A DNA stretch of 64,000 nucleotides from Arcobacteraceae bacterium (lineage in GTDB: Bacteria; Campylobacterota; Campylobacteria; Campylobacterales; Arcobacteraceae): contig JALNYH010000003.1 in the NCBI GenBank assembly GCA_023229945.1, positions 62,001 to 126,000 on the forward strand, read 5' to 3'. The notes under the pieces are model-generated. The model saw nothing but the letters and a program-made list of their open reading frames with translations. It made no database searches and was not told the origin of the DNA. The position numbers and the translations under genes were made by a program. Below, in pieces: positions 15,470 to 24,573 of the stretch (within the stretch, counting starts at the first letter, position 1; each line of letters begins with the position of its first letter).

Positions 15470-17155
15470 GTGAAGATAAATGGCGCAAGAATGGTAATAG
15501 AAGCCATAAAAGAAGAAGGGGTAGATGTAGTATTTGGATACCCAGGTGGCGCTATTATGAATGTATATGATGAAATTTATAAACAAACCCATTTCCAACA
15601 TATATTGACAAGACACGAACAAGCTGCTATTCATGCAGCAGATGGTTATTCTAGATCTACTGGAAAAATTGGTGTTGCTATTGTTACAAGTGGACCAGGT
15701 TTCACAAATGCTGTTACTGGATTAGCAACTGCTTATATGGATTCTATACCTCTTGTTGTCATTAGTGGACAAGTTCCTACTTCTATCATAGGAACTGACG
15801 GTTTCCAAGAAATTGATGCGGTTGGTATTAGCAGACCTTGTACAAAACATAATTATTTAGTTCAAAATATTGAAGAATTACCAAGAATTTTAAAAGAAGC
15901 TTTTTATATAGCATCAAGTGGAAGACCAGGTCCTGTTCATGTTGATATTCCAAAAGATATTACGGCAACTTTAGGTGATTTTGATTATACCCAAGAGGTA
16001 AATATGCCAACATATAAACCTACAACAAAAGGTAATAAAAGACAAATTAAAAAAGCCTTAGAAGTTATTTCTAGCGCACAAAAACCATTATTATATGTAG
16101 GTGGTGGTGCAGTTTTAAGTGATGCGTTTGTGTATATAAGAGAGTTTGCTCGAAAAACACATATTCCTGTTGTTGAGACATTGATGGCAAGAGGTGTTAT
16201 GGGTGCTTCAAATCCACTTTTTGTTGGGATGTTGGGAATGCACGGTGAATATGCCGCAAATATGGCTATGTATGAAGCTGATGTTATTGTTTCATTGGGT
16301 GCTAGATTTGATGATAGAGTAACTGGTAGACTTGATCAATTTGCAAAAAGTGCTACAATAATTCATGTAGATGTAGATCCTGCAAGTATTGGGAAAATTG
16401 TTGTTCCTCATTATCCTATAGTTGGTGATTTAAAGCTTGTTATGGAAGATTTAAATGATATGCTTAAAGAGTTTGAATTTGGTAATTATACATCTTGGGT
16501 TGAGAGTCTTCAAGCTTATAGGAAAGAACAACCATTGAGATTTGTTGATAGCGATGAAGTTATCAAACCTCAGTGGGTAGTACAAAGAACTGGGCATCTT
16601 TTAGGAGATAGGGCTATTGTAACAACTGATGTTGGTCAGCATCAAATGTGGGCTGCACAATTTTATCCATTTGGCTTTGCTAGACAATTTGTCACTAGTG
16701 GAGGATTGGGTACTATGGGCTTTGGTCTTCCTGCTGCTATGGGTGTTGCTCGTGGTATGAAAGACAAAATAAGTATCAATTTCACAGGTGATGGTTCTAT
16801 CTTGATGAATATTCAAGAGCTTATGACTTGTGTTGAATACAAATTGCCAGTTATAAATATAATATTAAATAACAATTATCTTGGAATGGTTAGACAATGG
16901 CAAACTATGTTTTATGAAGATAGATTGGCAGAAACTGATTTGTCAGCTCAACCTGATTTTATAAAACTTATAGAAGCATTTGGTGGGATAGGATTTAGAG
17001 TTAGCACAAAAGAACAATTTGATGAAGCTTTAAAAAGAGCTGTTGAAGCAAAAAAAGTTGCTTTTATTGAGGTAATCGTTGATAGAAGAGAAGATGTTCT
17101 TCCTATGGTACCAAATGGACATGCATTAAATGAAATGCATTTATTGGAGGACTAA
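15470..17155 (+). CDS. ilvB: Acetolactate synthase large subunit
   Basis: First common step of branched-chain amino acid synthesis: ThDP/FAD-dependent condensation of pyruvate. 561 aa with GTG start after TTAGGAG. Visible: catalytic Glu in the N-terminal ThDP domain (TRHEQAAIHAADGYSRSTG), the FAD/central domain, and the GDGS...N ThDP motif (NFTGDGSILMNIQEL) in the C-terminal domain. The ilvH regulatory subunit follows after 3 bp. The upstream 190 bp holds a TTGACT box but no clear leader peptide. Confidence 0.96.
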   Translation: MKINGARMVIEAIKEEGVDVVFGYPGGAIMNVYDEIYKQTHFQHILTRHEQAAIHAADGYSRSTGKIGVAIVTSGPGFTNAVTGLATAYMDSIPLVVISGQVPTSIIGTDGFQEIDAVGISRPCTKHNYLVQNIEELPRILKEAFYIASSGRPGPVHVDIPKDITATLGDFDYTQEVNMPTYKPTTKGNKRQIKKALEVISSAQKPLLYVGGGAVLSDAFVYIREFARKTHIPVVETLMARGVMGASNPLFVGMLGMHGEYAANMAMYEADVIVSLGARFDDRVTGRLDQFAKSATIIHVDVDPASIGKIVVPHYPIVGDLKLVMEDLNDMLKEFEFGNYTSWVESLQAYRKEQPLRFVDSDEVIKPQWVVQRTGHLLGDRAIVTTDVGQHQMWAAQFYPFGFARQFVTSGGLGTMGFGLPAAMGVARGMKDKISINFTGDGSILMNIQELMTCVEYKLPVINIILNNNYLGMVRQWQTMFYEDRLAETDLSAQPDFIKLIEAFGGIGFRVSTKEQFDEALKRAVEAKKVAFIEVIVDRREDVLPMVPNGHALNEMHLLED

Positions 17156-17158
17156 AAT

Positions 17159-17659
17159 ATGAATAATTTTAACCATTATTATGATAGTATTGAAACAAGA
17201 AGAGTTATATCTGTAATTGTTATAAATGAAGATAGCGTATTGTCAAGAATTGTTGGTTTATTTTCTGCTCGTGGGTATAATATAGATAGTTTAACTGTTG
17301 CACCGATACATGATAGTGAATACTCAAGAATTACAATAGTAACAGTTGGAAACAAAAGAGTGATTGACCAAATTGTAAAACAATTAAACAAACTTATTCC
17401 AGTATTAAAAGTAAATGAACACTCAAATGTTATTGAAAAAGATACTGTATTGATTAAAATACCAATAGATCAGAATTTAAGTGATGTTGCTGCTATTGCT
17501 GCTGCTTACAAGGGTTCAATTCAAAATGTTACGGAAGATGCTATTGTGGTGTCTGCGACTGATGAGCCAAGTAGAATTATGAATTTTATAAAAGTAATTC
17601 AAAAAAGATTTCACCCTCTTGAGATAGTAAGAAGTGGTGTCGTTGCTATAGAGAGATAA
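17159..17659 (+). CDS. ilvH: Acetolactate synthase small (regulatory) subunit
   Basis: 166 aa. An N-terminal ACT domain (RVISVIVINEDSVLSRIVGL, then ARGYNIDSLTVAP) mediates valine feedback inhibition. The C-terminal ALS_ss domain follows (residues 85-160). It is tightly coupled to ilvB, with GGAGG inside the ilvB 3' end. Length matches the IlvH/IlvN family. Confidence 0.95.
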   Translation: MNNFNHYYDSIETRRVISVIVINEDSVLSRIVGLFSARGYNIDSLTVAPIHDSEYSRITIVTVGNKRVIDQIVKQLNKLIPVLKVNEHSNVIEKDTVLIKIPIDQNLSDVAAIAAAYKGSIQNVTEDAIVVSATDEPSRIMNFIKVIQKRFHPLEIVRSGVVAIER

Positions 17660-17662
17660 TAG

Positions 17663-18625
17663 TTGAATAAAAGTATAAGTTTAAGCCAAATAGCTAAAGA
17701 GCTAAATATTGACTTTAATGGTGATGATACATTTATAAGTGGTATAAATACTCTTAAAGATGCTTCATCATCACAGATATCTTTTTGTGATAACCCAAAA
17801 TATTTAAATGATTTAAAAACAACAAAAGCTAAAGCTGTTTTACTGAAAGAAGAATTGGTTGAGAATTTGCCAAAAGATTGTATAGCTCTTGTGAGTAATC
17901 AGCCATATCTTCTTCTAGCATATGCTACAAAACTATTTGCTCCAAATGTTTTAGAAGAATATGGAAAAGAGCCTGTTATTGGTGAAAATTGTAATATTAT
18001 GCCAAATGTAAGTATTGGAAAAAATACAATTATAGGTAATAATTGCATCTTTATGAGTGGTGTATTTATAGGAGATAATGTCTCAATAGGTGACAGTACT
18101 ATAATATATCCTAATGTTACGATTTATAGAAATTGCAAAATAGGAAGTAATTGTATTTTACATGCAAATACGGTCATAGGAAGTGATGGATTTGGGTTTG
18201 CTCACACAAAAGATGGACAGCATATAAAAATCTATCAAAATGGCAATGTCGAAATAGGTAATGATGTGGAAATAGGAAGCAACTGTTCTGTTGATAGGGC
18301 AGTTTTTGGAACTACCAAAATTCTTGATGGTGTAAAAATGGATAATTTGATTCAAATAGGACACAATTGTGAGATAGGTGAATACACTATAATTACTTCT
18401 CAAGTTGGGGTTGCTGGATCATCAAAACTTGGTAGAAATACTGTAATGGGTGCTCAAAGTGGAGTTGCTGGACATTTGGAAATTGCACCATATACTACAA
18501 TAGCAGCTCGTGGCGGTGTTACTAAAAGTATAAAAGAAGGTGGCAAGATATGGGCTGGATTTCCGCTGAGTGAACATAAAACTTGGTTGAAATTACAAGC
18601 AAAAATTTCTAATCTTTTGAAGTAA
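17663..18625 (+). CDS. lpxD: UDP-3-O-acylglucosamine N-acyltransferase
   Basis: Third step of lipid A synthesis, adding the N-linked 3-hydroxyacyl chain. 320 aa, TTG start three bases after ilvH. The N-terminal uridine-binding domain (residues 1-100) is followed by left-handed beta-helix hexapeptide repeats (IGENCNIMPNVSIGKNTI and on) and the catalytic His region (IGHNCEIGEYTII). Its presence confirms a Gram-negative outer membrane. Confidence 0.95.
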   Translation: MNKSISLSQIAKELNIDFNGDDTFISGINTLKDASSSQISFCDNPKYLNDLKTTKAKAVLLKEELVENLPKDCIALVSNQPYLLLAYATKLFAPNVLEEYGKEPVIGENCNIMPNVSIGKNTIIGNNCIFMSGVFIGDNVSIGDSTIIYPNVTIYRNCKIGSNCILHANTVIGSDGFGFAHTKDGQHIKIYQNGNVEIGNDVEIGSNCSVDRAVFGTTKILDGVKMDNLIQIGHNCEIGEYTIITSQVGVAGSSKLGRNTVMGAQSGVAGHLEIAPYTTIAARGGVTKSIKEGGKIWAGFPLSEHKTWLKLQAKISNLLK

Positions 18626-18674
18626 AGGATATATTATTATACCTAAGATATTATCTATTATCGTTGCTTTTGTT

Positions 18675-20810
18675 TTGGTTTATTTAACACTTGGCGTATT
18701 TGTCATTGATAAATCAATTGTTGGTCAGTTGGGAAATATGTATGCAGATTTTTCACTTAAATATTTCGGATATATTGCTTATATTTTGTTGTTAGTATTG
18801 CTTTATCCTCTTTATAAATTAAATGGTGAGAGAATTAGTAACTTTGATTTAATTCTCAATATTATAGCTGGATTTTTTGCATTAATTTCTACGATTATTG
18901 CACAATCTTTGATAGTTGAGGGTGCTTTTAGTGGTGCAATTGGTAATCAAATTACATCATATCTTTATCCTTATATCGGCAAAGCTGGACTTTGGATGTT
19001 TGTTTCTATAGGCTATATAATAACAATTACCATTTTATTAGAAGAGTTTTTGGAGTCAATTCTAGAAAAAACTATTTCTTATATAAATACTCCAAAACAA
19101 AAAAAAGAATATGTAAAAATAGCTCCTAAAGTATCTGTTGCTCAAAAACCTAAAGAAAAAATTTCAATCAAAGAAGAAAATGGTAAAGCAACAATTACAT
19201 TAAGTGTTGAAGACAACAAAGAAGACAAACTAGAGTCATCCAAACAAACTGATTTTGAAGATGAACCAAGCAATAAAGATGAATTATATATACCAAATAA
19301 AGATGAAAAAGTAAATCATCCTCTTTTTGTAGAAGAATTAGAAGAAAATAAAAAACTTTTGCAAGAACTTGATTTAGGCGTGAGCGAAAAACCAAAAGAT
19401 TTTATATTACCTCCAACAAAAATATTTCAAGCTACTCCAAAAGAAGATAGTAAAACGAAAATAAACGAAGCTGCTATTGACAAAAATATAGAAAACTTAC
19501 TTGATAAACTAGCAATGTTCAAAATAGAAGGGGATGTTGTCAGAACTTATACTGGTCCAGTTGTAACTACTTTTGAATTCAAACCAGCTCCAAATGTAAA
19601 AGTATCAAAAATTTTAAATCTTCAAGATGACTTGGCAATGGCACTAAAAGCTCAAACCATAAGAATACAAGCTCCAATTCCAGGTAAAGATGTAGTTGGT
19701 ATAGAAGTGCCCAATGAAAGTGTGCAAACTATATATCTAAGAGAAATACTTGAAAGTGAAATATTCCAAAATTCATCATCTCCTCTTACTATGATACTAG
19801 GTAAAGATATCGTAGGTAAACCATTTATTACAGACCTTAAGAAACTTCCACATTTACTAATAGCAGGAACTACTGGAAGTGGTAAAAGTGTGGGGATTAA
19901 CTCTATGATTTTATCACTTTTATATAAAAACTCCCCAGATAATCTAAAACTTATCATGATAGACCCAAAAATGCTTGAGTTTTCTATATATAATGATATA
20001 CCACATCTTTTGACTCCTGTTATCACAAAACCAGCACAAGCTATAAATGCTCTTGCAAATATGGTGAGTGAAATGGAAAGAAGATATACTCTTATGAGTC
20101 AAACAAAGACCAAAAATATAGAAAGCTATAATGAAAAAGCGAAAAAAGAGACTTTTGACCCATTTCCTTATATTGTAGTTATTATTGATGAGTTGGCTGA
20201 CCTTATGATGACAAGTGGTAAAGAAGTAGAGCTTTCTATTGCACGATTGGCTCAAATGGCAAGAGCTAGTGGAATTCACTTAATCGTTGCTACTCAAAGA
20301 CCAAGTGTTGATGTAGTAACAGGACTAATCAAAGCAAATCTTCCAAGTAGAATAAGCTACAAAGTAGGGCAAAGAGTAGATAGCAAGATAATACTTGACT
20401 GCATGGGTGCTGAGTCACTTCTTGGTCGTGGAGATATGCTGTTTACTCCACCAGGAAGCTCAAATATAGTGCGTATTCATGCACCTTGGAGTAGTGAAGA
20501 AGAGATTGATCAAGTAGTTCAATTTTTAAAAAACCAAAGACCTGTTGTATATGATATTGAGTTTTTAAAAGATAAAAATACATCACTTCTTGGTAATTCA
20601 TCTTCAGGAAATGGAGATTTAATAGAGATTGATGAGCTTTATGAAGATGCAAGAGATGTTGTTTTAAATGATAGAAAGACATCAATTAGTCATATTCAAA
20701 GAAGACTCAGAATAGGATATAATAGGGCTGCTAATATTGTAGAGCAATTAGAAGCAAAAGGTGTTTTGTCTCAACCTAATATAAAGGGTGATAGGGAGAT
20801 TATTTTATAG
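18675..20810 (+). CDS. ftsK: DNA translocase FtsK
   Basis: Septum-anchored dsDNA pump for chromosome segregation. 711 aa from the first standard start (TTG, 18675): membrane domain with several helices (to about residue 140), an acidic/Lys-rich linker, then the motor with Walker A GTTGSGKSVG (about residue 395), Walker B VVIIDELADLM, and the C-terminal winged-helix gamma domain (SISHIQRRLRIGYNRAANIV). The open frame continues upstream to 18624 with hydrophobic codons and an AAAGGA site. The true start is therefore probably an ATT or ATA near 18636-18639 that completes the first membrane helix. Confidence 0.94.
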   Translation: MVYLTLGVFVIDKSIVGQLGNMYADFSLKYFGYIAYILLLVLLYPLYKLNGERISNFDLILNIIAGFFALISTIIAQSLIVEGAFSGAIGNQITSYLYPYIGKAGLWMFVSIGYIITITILLEEFLESILEKTISYINTPKQKKEYVKIAPKVSVAQKPKEKISIKEENGKATITLSVEDNKEDKLESSKQTDFEDEPSNKDELYIPNKDEKVNHPLFVEELEENKKLLQELDLGVSEKPKDFILPPTKIFQATPKEDSKTKINEAAIDKNIENLLDKLAMFKIEGDVVRTYTGPVVTTFEFKPAPNVKVSKILNLQDDLAMALKAQTIRIQAPIPGKDVVGIEVPNESVQTIYLREILESEIFQNSSSPLTMILGKDIVGKPFITDLKKLPHLLIAGTTGSGKSVGINSMILSLLYKNSPDNLKLIMIDPKMLEFSIYNDIPHLLTPVITKPAQAINALANMVSEMERRYTLMSQTKTKNIESYNEKAKKETFDPFPYIVVIIDELADLMMTSGKEVELSIARLAQMARASGIHLIVATQRPSVDVVTGLIKANLPSRISYKVGQRVDSKIILDCMGAESLLGRGDMLFTPPGSSNIVRIHAPWSSEEEIDQVVQFLKNQRPVVYDIEFLKDKNTSLLGNSSSGNGDLIEIDELYEDARDVVLNDRKTSISHIQRRLRIGYNRAANIVEQLEAKGVLSQPNIKGDREIIL

Positions 20811-20843
20811 CCAGTTTATTAAAAAAAGTTTTTATTTTTATGA

Positions 20844-20849
20844 TATAAT
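20844..20849 (+). promoter_or_regulatory. -10 element for the ATP-grasp/transglutaminase operon
   Basis: TATAAT in TGATATAATT (extended -10 TG) lies 28 bases before the ATG at 20877. An AAAAGGGA ribosome site follows. Confidence 0.5.
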
Positions 20850-20876
20850 TAATATAATAAAAATAAAAGGGATAAA

Positions 20877-22235
20877 ATGGTACAAAATAGTGAAGAATTT
20901 GATAGGTTTTTAAATATATTTAATCAACTAAATAAATCAAAGTTTGAGCAATTGCAATCTTTTATGGATGATTTTGCTATCAATTTCAATCTTTTTAAAG
21001 ATGGCTCTTTTTTAGAACGATCTTTCCCTTTTGATATGATTCCTAGGATTATCCCAAAAAATGAATTTGAGCTTGTAGAAAAAGGTTTAAAACAAAGAGT
21101 TCATGCTTTGAATGAATTTTTGAACGATATCTACGGGGATCAAAAAATAATCAAAGATGGAATAATCCCAGCTGAATTTATCTTCTCGAGCAAAGCATAT
21201 AATCCAGCTTTTCATGGTCAAAAAGTTTCTAAAAATATCAGAACACATATCTGTGGTATAGATTTGGTTCAAAATAGCGTAAATAATAAATGGACTATAC
21301 TAGAAGATAATTTAAGAGTTCCTAGTGGTGCTAGCTATCCTTTGTCTATTCGTCAAGCTTATAGGAAAGTTTATCCAGAAATTTTCGAACAAATGAAAGT
21401 TGAGAAAATAAGATACTATCCAAATAAGCTCAAGGAAATGATGGATTATGTTTCAACTGGTGGGATAAATATTGTATTAACCCCTGGGCGATATAACTCT
21501 GCATTTTACGAACATGCATATCTGGCAAAACAAACAGGCTCAACACTAGCAATTAGTAGTGATTTGGAAGTTATGGGTGATAAGCTATATTTAAAAGGCT
21601 ATAATGGTAAGAAGATACAAGTTGGTGCAATATATAGAAGACTTGATGATGATTTCCTTGACCCACTGGAATTTGACCCAAAAAGCCTTATTGGAGTGCC
21701 AGGTCTTATCAATGTCTATAGAAGTGGAAATGTTGCTATTATAAATTCTGTAGGTAATGGGATTGCTGATGATAAAGGTATTTATTACTTTGTACCACAG
21801 ATGATTAAATATTATCTTGGCGAAGATGCTATTTTGGACAATGCGCCTACTTATTTGCCATACTTTCCAAAAGATTTGGAATATGTACTTGCTAATATGG
21901 ATAAACTTGTAATCAAAGATGTAGCAGAAGCTGGTGGATATGGAGTCCTTTTTGGATACAAAATGACAAAAACAGAAATTGAAGATCTTAAAAAAATCAT
22001 TATTGAACAACCTAGAAGATTTATAGCTCAAGAATTGATAGAATTTTATGATATTGATTGTTTGTTTGATGGTAAATTAACACCAAGAAAGTCAGATTTG
22101 AGATGTTATGTGGTTTATGGTGAGGAAATTTATGTATGGCCAGGTGGACTTACAAGATATGCTTTAGAAGAGGGTAATTATCTTGTTAATTCCTCTCAAG
22201 GTGGCGGATTCAAAGATACATGGGTAATGGGGTAA
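20877..22235 (+). CDS. Circularly permuted ATP-grasp protein (COG2308)
   Basis: 452 aa. Matches the circularly permuted ATP-grasp type 2 family: RVHALNEFLNDIYGDQKII near residue 75, LEDNLRVPSGASYPL (about residue 142), GVPGLINVYRSGNVAIINS and a terminal YVWPGGLTRYAL region with SSQGGGFKDTWV. The family is predicted to ligate amino acids or make a peptide-like product, in fixed company with alpha-E and transglutaminase proteins. It heads a six-gene operon with almost no gaps. No substrate is established from the sequence. Confidence 0.9.
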   Translation: MVQNSEEFDRFLNIFNQLNKSKFEQLQSFMDDFAINFNLFKDGSFLERSFPFDMIPRIIPKNEFELVEKGLKQRVHALNEFLNDIYGDQKIIKDGIIPAEFIFSSKAYNPAFHGQKVSKNIRTHICGIDLVQNSVNNKWTILEDNLRVPSGASYPLSIRQAYRKVYPEIFEQMKVEKIRYYPNKLKEMMDYVSTGGINIVLTPGRYNSAFYEHAYLAKQTGSTLAISSDLEVMGDKLYLKGYNGKKIQVGAIYRRLDDDFLDPLEFDPKSLIGVPGLINVYRSGNVAIINSVGNGIADDKGIYYFVPQMIKYYLGEDAILDNAPTYLPYFPKDLEYVLANMDKLVIKDVAEAGGYGVLFGYKMTKTEIEDLKKIIIEQPRRFIAQELIEFYDIDCLFDGKLTPRKSDLRCYVVYGEEIYVWPGGLTRYALEEGNYLVNSSQGGGFKDTWVMG

Positions 22236-22237
22236 TT

Positions 22238-22888
22238 ATGAGATATTTAAGTATTAGAAATGCAGATAGTTTATATTGGGTAGGGCGATATCTACAAAGA
22301 TTTGAGATAGTTGCAAAAGAGTCCTTAAAAAGCTTTGACTTTATTATAGATATCAATTTTGATGATGGAAAAGAGTTATTTGCAAAAATGGAATATAATG
22401 TATCGTATTCAAGTGCAAAAGATTTTTTACACAAAATTTCAAAAGACCTTGATAATGGTGGGTTATTGTACAATATTAAACATGCTAGAGAAAATGCTAT
22501 AGTTTTAAGAGATATTATAGATGATGATGCTTTTAGTTCTATTAATATAATCTATAATGAATTGATACTTAGTGATACAATTGACCCTCAAAAATTAGAG
22601 TATTTAATAAAAGAATTGGATAGATTTTGGGGATTGGTATTTTTTAAGATAGTGCGAGGAAAAACCCAAGCTTTTATTGAATTCGGACAAGTTACGGAAG
22701 CTATTGATTTGAAATTAAGACTTTTTGGTGATTTTTCTATGATTTTATTTGATTTGGAGAAATTAAATACTCTAGGTAAGATTTTAGATAAGGATTATAT
22801 ACCAGTAGAGCTTAGAAGTTCTGATATAGATACTTTTTTAGATATTATAAACTCAAAAATAAGTTCAGTTATAAAATATGATAGTTAA
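22238..22888 (+). CDS. Alpha-E domain protein (COG2307)
   Basis: 216 aa, all alpha-helical, with the family start (MRYLSIRNADSLYWVGRYLQ) and repeated acidic helices. The start at 22238 lies two bases after the ATP-grasp stop; an in-frame upstream ATG (22220) lies inside that gene and lacks support. Alpha-E proteins nearly always accompany the circularly permuted ATP-grasp enzyme and are thought to work with it. The family usually runs about 300 aa, so this is a short version. It overlaps the transglutaminase start by 11 bases. Confidence 0.85.
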   Translation: MRYLSIRNADSLYWVGRYLQRFEIVAKESLKSFDFIIDINFDDGKELFAKMEYNVSYSSAKDFLHKISKDLDNGGLLYNIKHARENAIVLRDIIDDDAFSSINIIYNELILSDTIDPQKLEYLIKELDRFWGLVFFKIVRGKTQAFIEFGQVTEAIDLKLRLFGDFSMILFDLEKLNTLGKILDKDYIPVELRSSDIDTFLDIINSKISSVIKYDS

Positions 22889-23639
22889 TTTAGCGTATAG
22901 TTTTAATTTAACTTTTGATAAATCGATACAAAATCATTATTTTACGCTAAGAGTCACACCAAGAGCTACACCTTATTATAAAATGTATGATTTTGAAACC
23001 AATGATTATCTGTTTCATACAATAGATGGATTTGGTAATATAATAAGTTTTGGTGACTTAAAAGGTTCTCATACTAGTTTTGGTATTATAACAAAAGCAA
23101 AATTTCAGTTTACAAATAGCTATTACGATACAGATAATATTCTGTTTAGGCACTTATATCTTAGTGAGAGTGAATTTGTTAGATTCAGTCCTTTATTTAA
23201 AGATTTTGTTAAAGATATAGAAAATATTAATGATTTGAAATCTTTTGTTTTTTCTCTTGTTAATATGATATTTGATGGCTTTGTGTTTGAAAGAGGAATT
23301 ACATCTGTTGATAGTACAATTAATACCCTATTGGAATATAAAAAAGGCGTTTGTCAGGATTTTGCACACCTTCTTATTGCGGTTTTAAGATATTATAGAA
23401 TTCCTGCTCGATATGTGAGTGGCTTTGTGACAGGTGAGGGTGAAAGTCATGCTTGGGTTGAATATTTTGATGGGCAAGTTTGGCTTGGTGCTGACCCTAC
23501 ACACAATATTTTAATCACAAATGAACCATATATCAAAATAGCCCATGGTAGAGATGCACATGATACAAGTATGAATAAAGGGGTATTTTCTGGTTTGGCA
23601 AATCAAAAGCTGTCAGTTAGTACTATAATGGAGCAATAA
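22878..23639 (+). CDS. Transglutaminase-like cysteine peptidase
   Basis: 253 aa. An N-terminal beta-rich domain (residues 1-120) precedes a transglutaminase core with the full catalytic triad: Cys in GVCQDFAH, His in ESHAWVEYF, Asp in GADPTHN. No signal peptide, so it acts in the cytoplasm. In related clusters this protein is proposed to cleave or transfer amide bonds in the product of the ATP-grasp partner. Its stop codon abuts the next ATG. Confidence 0.92.
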   Translation: MIVNLAYSFNLTFDKSIQNHYFTLRVTPRATPYYKMYDFETNDYLFHTIDGFGNIISFGDLKGSHTSFGIITKAKFQFTNSYYDTDNILFRHLYLSESEFVRFSPLFKDFVKDIENINDLKSFVFSLVNMIFDGFVFERGITSVDSTINTLLEYKKGVCQDFAHLLIAVLRYYRIPARYVSGFVTGEGESHAWVEYFDGQVWLGADPTHNILITNEPYIKIAHGRDAHDTSMNKGVFSGLANQKLSVSTIMEQ

Positions 23640-24572
23640 ATGATAGTAAATAGTTTAAATATAGAATTGCCTATTGGTGAGAGTTTTAAAATAAGAAAAA
23701 ATAGGTATTTTGATACCAATCAAGAGATACCTTCACAAAAAAGGGCATCAATTGTAAGTGGTATTCATGGTGATGAGTTAGAAGGTCAATATGTGTGTTA
23801 TTTACTTTGTGAATGGCTAAATAGTAATCAAGATAAAATCAAAGGGATAATTGATATTTATCCAGCGTTAAACTCTCTTGGAGTAGATAGTATTACAAGA
23901 AGTATACCTTTTTATAATGTTGATTTGAACAGAGTTTTTCCTGGGAGTAAAGAAGATTTTTTACCAGCGCAAATTGCTGATGCTATTATTGAAGAGATTA
24001 GTGGAAGTGCAATTGCAATAGATATTCATTCTAGCAATATATTTTTACGAGAAATACCACAAATAAGAATGAGTCAAGAGTATTCCAAAGAGCTTTTACC
24101 TATGGCCAAGACTTTGGGAATTGATTTTGTGTGGATACATGATGCAGTAACTGTTTTGGAATCAACATTTGCACATTCTATGAATTCAAGAGGGACAAAA
24201 ACATTAGTTGTTGAGATGGGCGTAGGTATGCGAATCACTCAAGAATATGGTATAAATTTAGTAGAAGGTATAAAAAATCTACTTGCTAAGGAAGGTATTT
24301 TAGATATTGAACAAAAAGAATTAAAAAAGCTTATTATCTCAGAAAATGGTAAAGTATTTTATATTAATTCTGATAGTGCAGGATTATTTGTCCCTACTTT
24401 GTCACATTGCGATAGTGTTAAAAAAGGTGATTTAGTAGGGAAAATCGTATCACCAATCAACGGAACTGTAGAACAAAGTATATATTCGCCAGCTGATGGG
24501 ATACTTTTTACACTTAGAGAATACCCAATTGTTTATGAAGGATCTTTAATTGCTAGAATATTTGGAGAATAA
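23640..24572 (+). CDS. Succinylglutamate desuccinylase/aspartoacylase-family zinc deacylase (COG3608)
   Basis: 310 aa. M14-like carboxypeptidase fold with intact metal site: His and Glu in SGIHGDELEG, substrate Arg in DLNRVFPG, third ligand His in AIDIHSS. A small barrel domain follows at the C-terminus (about residues 225-310, SAGLFVPTLSH ... DGILF). It probably hydrolyses an N-acyl or amide bond. It starts immediately after the transglutaminase stop and is followed by a diverged paralogue. Confidence 0.9.
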   Translation: MIVNSLNIELPIGESFKIRKNRYFDTNQEIPSQKRASIVSGIHGDELEGQYVCYLLCEWLNSNQDKIKGIIDIYPALNSLGVDSITRSIPFYNVDLNRVFPGSKEDFLPAQIADAIIEEISGSAIAIDIHSSNIFLREIPQIRMSQEYSKELLPMAKTLGIDFVWIHDAVTVLESTFAHSMNSRGTKTLVVEMGVGMRITQEYGINLVEGIKNLLAKEGILDIEQKELKKLIISENGKVFYINSDSAGLFVPTLSHCDSVKKGDLVGKIVSPINGTVEQSIYSPADGILFTLREYPIVYEGSLIARIFGE

Positions 24573-24573
24573 A

